From an uncultured Clostridia bacterium (lineage in GTDB: Bacteria > Bacillota > Clostridia > Christensenellales > UBA3700), in contig CALGRX010000008.1 of the NCBI GenBank assembly GCA_937880755.1, forward strand, positions 92,047-156,046: a DNA stretch of 64,000 bases, in the 5' to 3' direction. Under the pieces are notes generated by a model. That model had not been told where the DNA came from and searched no databases. It was given only the letters and a program-made list of their open reading frames with translations. Both the position numbers and the translations under genes were made by a program. This document shows positions 61,392 through 64,000 of the stretch, piece by piece. Within the stretch, counting starts at the first letter, position 1. Every line of letters begins with the position of its first letter.

Positions 61392-61835
61392 TTATTGTTC
61401 GTTTGACCTGCCGAGGAAGAAGTCCAACCTACAATTAAGTTTTTCACATACCGATACTAGGCTCTCGACGGTAGGCGTCTTTTGTCCTTTTGCCCAATAG
61501 TAGAGCACCGATTCGGCTATGCCCGTCATCTTTTCTAGCTTATAGCGAGATATGTCAAAGTAATCGAGCATTGACTCAAACTGTTCGTGGAAAGGAGGGC
61601 TTTGAAGAAAAGCCTTATCGATAGACTCTTCTTCTAGTCCCAAGAGGTAGTCGGTGGAGCAGTTGAAATAATCGGCAAGCTTAATCAAATTGCCAAGAGT
61701 CGGCATCTTATTGCCTGAGAGATATTCGTAAATCGTAGTTTTTCCAATGCCCGCCTGTTTGGCAACGTCACGAGCAGTCTTCTTGCTGTCAAATATCAAT
61801 TCTGTTAGTCTTTCCGCAAAAATCTTCAGATCCAT
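61392..61835 (-). CDS. XRE-family regulator with two helix-turn-helix units
   Basis: A 147-residue protein. The first HTH is at about residues 8-60 (ARDVAKQAGIGKTTIYEYLSG) followed by LADYFNCSTDYLLG. A second, shorter copy of the same pattern lies at about 85-143 (KLEKMTGIAESVLYYWAKGQ and CEKLNCRLDFFLG). Duplication of the DNA-binding unit in one chain suggests binding to two adjacent half-sites. ATG 61835 has only a weak ribosome site. It is divergent from the 69-residue gene at 61987. Confidence 0.8.
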   Translation of the reverse strand: MDLKIFAERLTELIFDSKKTARDVAKQAGIGKTTIYEYLSGNKMPTLGNLIKLADYFNCSTDYLLGLEEESIDKAFLQSPPFHEQFESMLDYFDISRYKLEKMTGIAESVLYYWAKGQKTPTVESLVSVCEKLNCRLDFFLGRSNEQ

Positions 61836-61917
61836 ATCATTGTCCAAAATTCGACAAAATTTGCTAAAAATAGCACTGTTTTCACCTCAATTATCCTCTA
61901 AGATACGGACAAAAATC

Positions 61918-61946
61918 TTGCCATTCCGCAATAGAGAGGGTATAAT
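61918..61946 (+). promoter_or_regulatory. promoter of the 69-residue gene
   Basis: TTGCCA (61918-61923), 17-bp spacer, TATAAT (61941-61946), about 40 nt before the ATG. Confidence 0.8.
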
Positions 61947-61986
61947 AGGGACAAAGTTATTTAACAACAAAAATTTGGAGGCAAAA

Positions 61987-62196
61987 ATGAAAAAAATAAA
62001 GACAATAAAACATACTTGTGTTTTAGATACTGATTTGGACAAGCCTAATTGGATTTGTGATGAAAACGACTTGCTTTGTGATATCAAACGTTTTATGCAA
62101 GAGTATTACGTGGGGTTCTTCACCGCCGACGAAAAAGGTTTAGTTGTCAAATTTAATAACGGACAAAGTTTTTGCGTTTGTGTAAAAGAATTATAA
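61987..62196 (+). CDS. small hypothetical protein, 69 aa
   Basis: Cytosolic-looking protein with four cysteines (positions 11, 24, 31 and 63) and a C-terminal one at 65 spaced as FCVCV. The middle is acidic and aromatic (NWICDENDLLCDIKRFMQEYY). GGAGG lies 7 nt before the ATG and the promoter is near consensus, so expression is likely. Its divergent neighbour with two HTH units may regulate it. No family is recognised. Confidence 0.6.
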   Translation: MKKIKTIKHTCVLDTDLDKPNWICDENDLLCDIKRFMQEYYVGFFTADEKGLVVKFNNGQSFCVCVKEL

Positions 62197-62275
62197 AAAA
62201 CAAGGGTTTTTAGCACTTGCTTTTGTTATGACGTCAAAAAGGCTCAACGACTCGTTGCCAAAATCGCAAAAAGAA

Positions 62276-62305
62276 GTATCCACATTGACTTATCAATGTG
62301 GATAC
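62276..62305 (-). terminator. terminator of the iron alcohol dehydrogenase gene
   Basis: GTATCCACATTGA / TCAATGTGGATAC, a 13-bp perfect stem with a 4-nt loop; on the - strand it is followed by TTCTTTTT. Confidence 0.8.
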
Positions 62306-62326
62306 CTACGCATTTATATTTTAATA

Positions 62327-63550
62327 TTAGAAGTCTACTTCGGTGTCGTAGTAGCAGCACTTGAGCAGTTCTTCCATCTCTCTTTGGGAAGGATGGCGTG
62401 GGTTAGAGCCCGTGCAAGCGTCGCCGATTGCGTTCTTGGCAATCTCCGGGAGTCTCTCGAGGAATACGTCCTCAGGTACGAAGCCTTGCTCGCAAGGGTA
62501 GCTGTCTGCGCCGTAGTTCTTGATGCAATGAGGGATGTTGAGGTCGTCGTTCATCTTGCGGAGGTATGCGATAAGAGCCTTAACCTTTTCGCTATCGCTT
62601 GCGCTCTTTTTGCAAATACCCATATAGTCCGCAATTACGCCGTAACGCTTTCTTGCAACGAGGTTCTTAGCGTTGAATGCGATGACCTTAGGCAGATACA
62701 TAGCGTTGGCTGCGCCGTGGATAATGTGCGCGCCGTAGTCGGCGAAAGCAGCACCCGTCTTGTGAGCCATTGAGTGAACGATACCCAAAAGCGCGTTGGA
62801 GAAGGACATACCTGCAAGGCATTGTGCGTTGTGCATTCTGTCTCTTGCAGCCATATCTCCGTTGTATGAAGCAACGAGATTGTTTTGAATCATCTCGATT
62901 GCGTGTATAGCAAGCGGGTCGGTGTAGTCACAGTTTGCCGTAGAAACGTACGCTTCAACGGCGTGGGTCATTGCGTCCATACCCGTATGAGCAACGAGTT
63001 TCTTAGGCATAGTCTCTGCAAGTTCAGGGTCTACGATTGCCACGTCAGGCGTAATCTCGAAGTCGGCGATAGGGTATTTGATGCCCTTGGCGTAATCGGT
63101 AATAATTGAGAATGCCGTAACCTCGGTTGCCGTACCCGAAGTGGAAGAAATCGCGCAGAAGTGCGCCTTCTTTCTAAGTTCAGGAATACCGAATATTTTG
63201 CACATATCCTCAAAAGTACACTCAGGATATTCGTACTTAATCCACATAGCCTTAGCCGCATCGATAGGTGAACCGCCGCCGATAGCCACTATCCAGTCGG
63301 GACCGAAATCAAGCATCGCTTGCGCGCCCTTCATAACGGTTTCAACGGAAGGATCGGGCTCGATGCCTTCAAAAAGTTTTACTTCCATTCCTGCTTCTTG
63401 TAGATAAGCAACGGCTCTGTCAAGGAAACCAAACTTCTTCATAGAGCCACCGCCTACGCACACCATTGCTCTCGTGCCCTTAAAGGTCTTAAGAGCCTCC
63501 AAAGCACCTTTACCGTGATAGATGTCTCTCGGTAACGTAAATCTTGCCAT
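62327..63550 (-). CDS. iron-containing alcohol dehydrogenase
   Basis: A 407-residue class III dehydrogenase. NAD(P)-binding GGGSMKKFG and IVAIGGGSPIDAAKAMW precede SSTSGTATEVTAFSI, and the metal site is DAMTHAVEAY with VHSMAHKTGAAF and HGAANA. It resembles the C-terminal half of AdhE and butanol-type dehydrogenases. The substrate could be an aldehyde from fermentation or diol metabolism. AGGAGG lies upstream of the ATG. CTGSNPRHPS near the C-terminus is shared with AdhE (CTGANPRYPL), indicating a common origin. Confidence 0.92.
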   Translation of the reverse strand: MARFTLPRDIYHGKGALEALKTFKGTRAMVCVGGGSMKKFGFLDRAVAYLQEAGMEVKLFEGIEPDPSVETVMKGAQAMLDFGPDWIVAIGGGSPIDAAKAMWIKYEYPECTFEDMCKIFGIPELRKKAHFCAISSTSGTATEVTAFSIITDYAKGIKYPIADFEITPDVAIVDPELAETMPKKLVAHTGMDAMTHAVEAYVSTANCDYTDPLAIHAIEMIQNNLVASYNGDMAARDRMHNAQCLAGMSFSNALLGIVHSMAHKTGAAFADYGAHIIHGAANAMYLPKVIAFNAKNLVARKRYGVIADYMGICKKSASDSEKVKALIAYLRKMNDDLNIPHCIKNYGADSYPCEQGFVPEDVFLERLPEIAKNAIGDACTGSNPRHPSQREMEELLKCCYYDTEVDF

Positions 63551-63606
63551 AACTAAATCCTCCTATATTATCTAATTTATCGCAGCAATATTTTCCTGCC
63601 AATACT

Positions 63607-63634
63607 ATTATAACACCTTTTTTAGTTATTGCAA
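63607..63634 (-). promoter_or_regulatory. promoter of the iron alcohol dehydrogenase gene
   Basis: TTGCAA (63634-63629), 16-bp spacer, TATAAT (63612-63607) on the - strand, about 55 nt before the ATG. Confidence 0.65.
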
Positions 63635-64000
63635 TAGTTGTTTACAAATTAGTTAAAAAATTAACGTACTTTTGTCGGAGAAGCGAAAGAGTGGGAGTTT
63701 GGCGTGCCCGGCGGAGAAAAGGGGATATAAAAATTTTATACGTTGCGTAAATTGTCTTATTAATAGCTATATGATTTTCATATAAATGTTATTATCAACG
63801 TTGCAAAAACGCGATATTTACATATTATTTTATAAAAAGAGCCAAACTCATAATTTAGCTTGACTCAGTTCTTCAATATGAAATGTTTAAGTGCTATTTT
63901 TTCGTGCCGTTGATATTCTCGCTGACTTATGCTACAATAGACACAACGAAAGGCAGAAAAATGCTTTTATAATTTGAATAGTCAAATTGTCCTGAATGAA
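63635..64000. other. AT-rich end of window, promoter but no complete gene
   Basis: No supportable gene. A likely + strand promoter TTGATA (63910-63915), 17-bp spacer, TACAAT (63933-63938) is followed by AAAGGC and ATGCTTTTATAA, a three-codon frame that may be a chance match. The gene it drives would lie beyond the window. Confidence 0.4.

Noticed and set aside
63620..63665. Rex site before the second alcohol dehydrogenase
   Set aside because: TTGTTTACAAATTAGTTAA resembles half of a clostridial Rex site, but the second half-site is not symmetric and lies upstream of the -35.
1..64000. tRNA or rRNA genes
   Set aside because: No cloverleaf with a GGTTCAA/GTTCGA arm and acceptor pairing and no rRNA signature was found on either strand by eye.

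Overview
The window looks like the chromosomal origin neighbourhood of an endospore-forming member of the Bacillota, most likely an uncultured, gut-type Clostridia. The evidence is a Firmicutes rpmH-rnpA-yidD-yidC-jag cluster followed by mnmG-rsmG-parA-parB, with dnaN, dnaA and recF close by. Sporulation and germination genes (gerA operon, yabP-yabQ) are present, and fermentative enzymes (AdhE, an iron alcohol dehydrogenase) suggest an anaerobe. Promoters of the TTGACA/TATAAT type and GGAGG ribosome sites are easy to see. The species cannot be named from this sequence.

Layout. 0-11.5 kb: amino-sugar catabolism (nagA, an esterase, a GH20 hexosaminidase), a gerA germinant-receptor operon, a response regulator/histidine kinase operon with two membrane proteins, and an SprT-like metalloprotein. 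11.5-17.3 kb: adhE behind a Rex-type operator, flanked by non-coding repeat elements with terminal inverted repeats, then a small accessory patch (lipoprotein, hypothetical proteins, a Cro-like regulator). 17.4-22.1 kb: a glycerol operon (GlpA-like oxidoreductase, FAD/NAD oxidoreductase, DUF1667 protein, glpK). 22.3-23.7 kb: a helical protein and yabP-yabQ behind a SigE-type promoter.

23.7-25.8 kb holds no gene. It carries parS-like sites, a three-copy 36-bp tandem repeat and a long inverted repeat. 25.8-43.3 kb is the replication/RNA-modification core, but rearranged: mnmE is inverted, an AT-rich foreign-looking island (29.8-34.5 kb) with a broken LytTR regulator, a lipoprotein and a subtilase-Hint protein sits between mnmE and mnmG, and dnaN-dnaA lie beyond parB in inverted orientation with DnaA boxes between them. 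Several of these core genes (dnaA, recF, mnmE, mnmG) have a -10 box only 6-8 nt before the ATG, so their mRNAs are probably leaderless.

43.4-64 kb: an Eis-like acetyltransferase, a DUF1292 protein, a GPH-type sugar transporter with a lipoprotein, a very unusual 1003-residue protein that fuses a complete archaeal-type phosphoglycerate mutase to a transmembrane helix and a 530-residue ectodomain, a leuS-serS-acyltransferase operon, transporters (ArsB/NhaD-like, alanine, proline), an acyltransferase-like protein, a regulator with two helix-turn-helix units and an iron alcohol dehydrogenase. The strongest leads are the phosphoglycerate mutase fusion, the gene-free parS/repeat region upstream of rpmH, the set of leaderless replication/RNA-modification genes, and the subtilase-Hint island.
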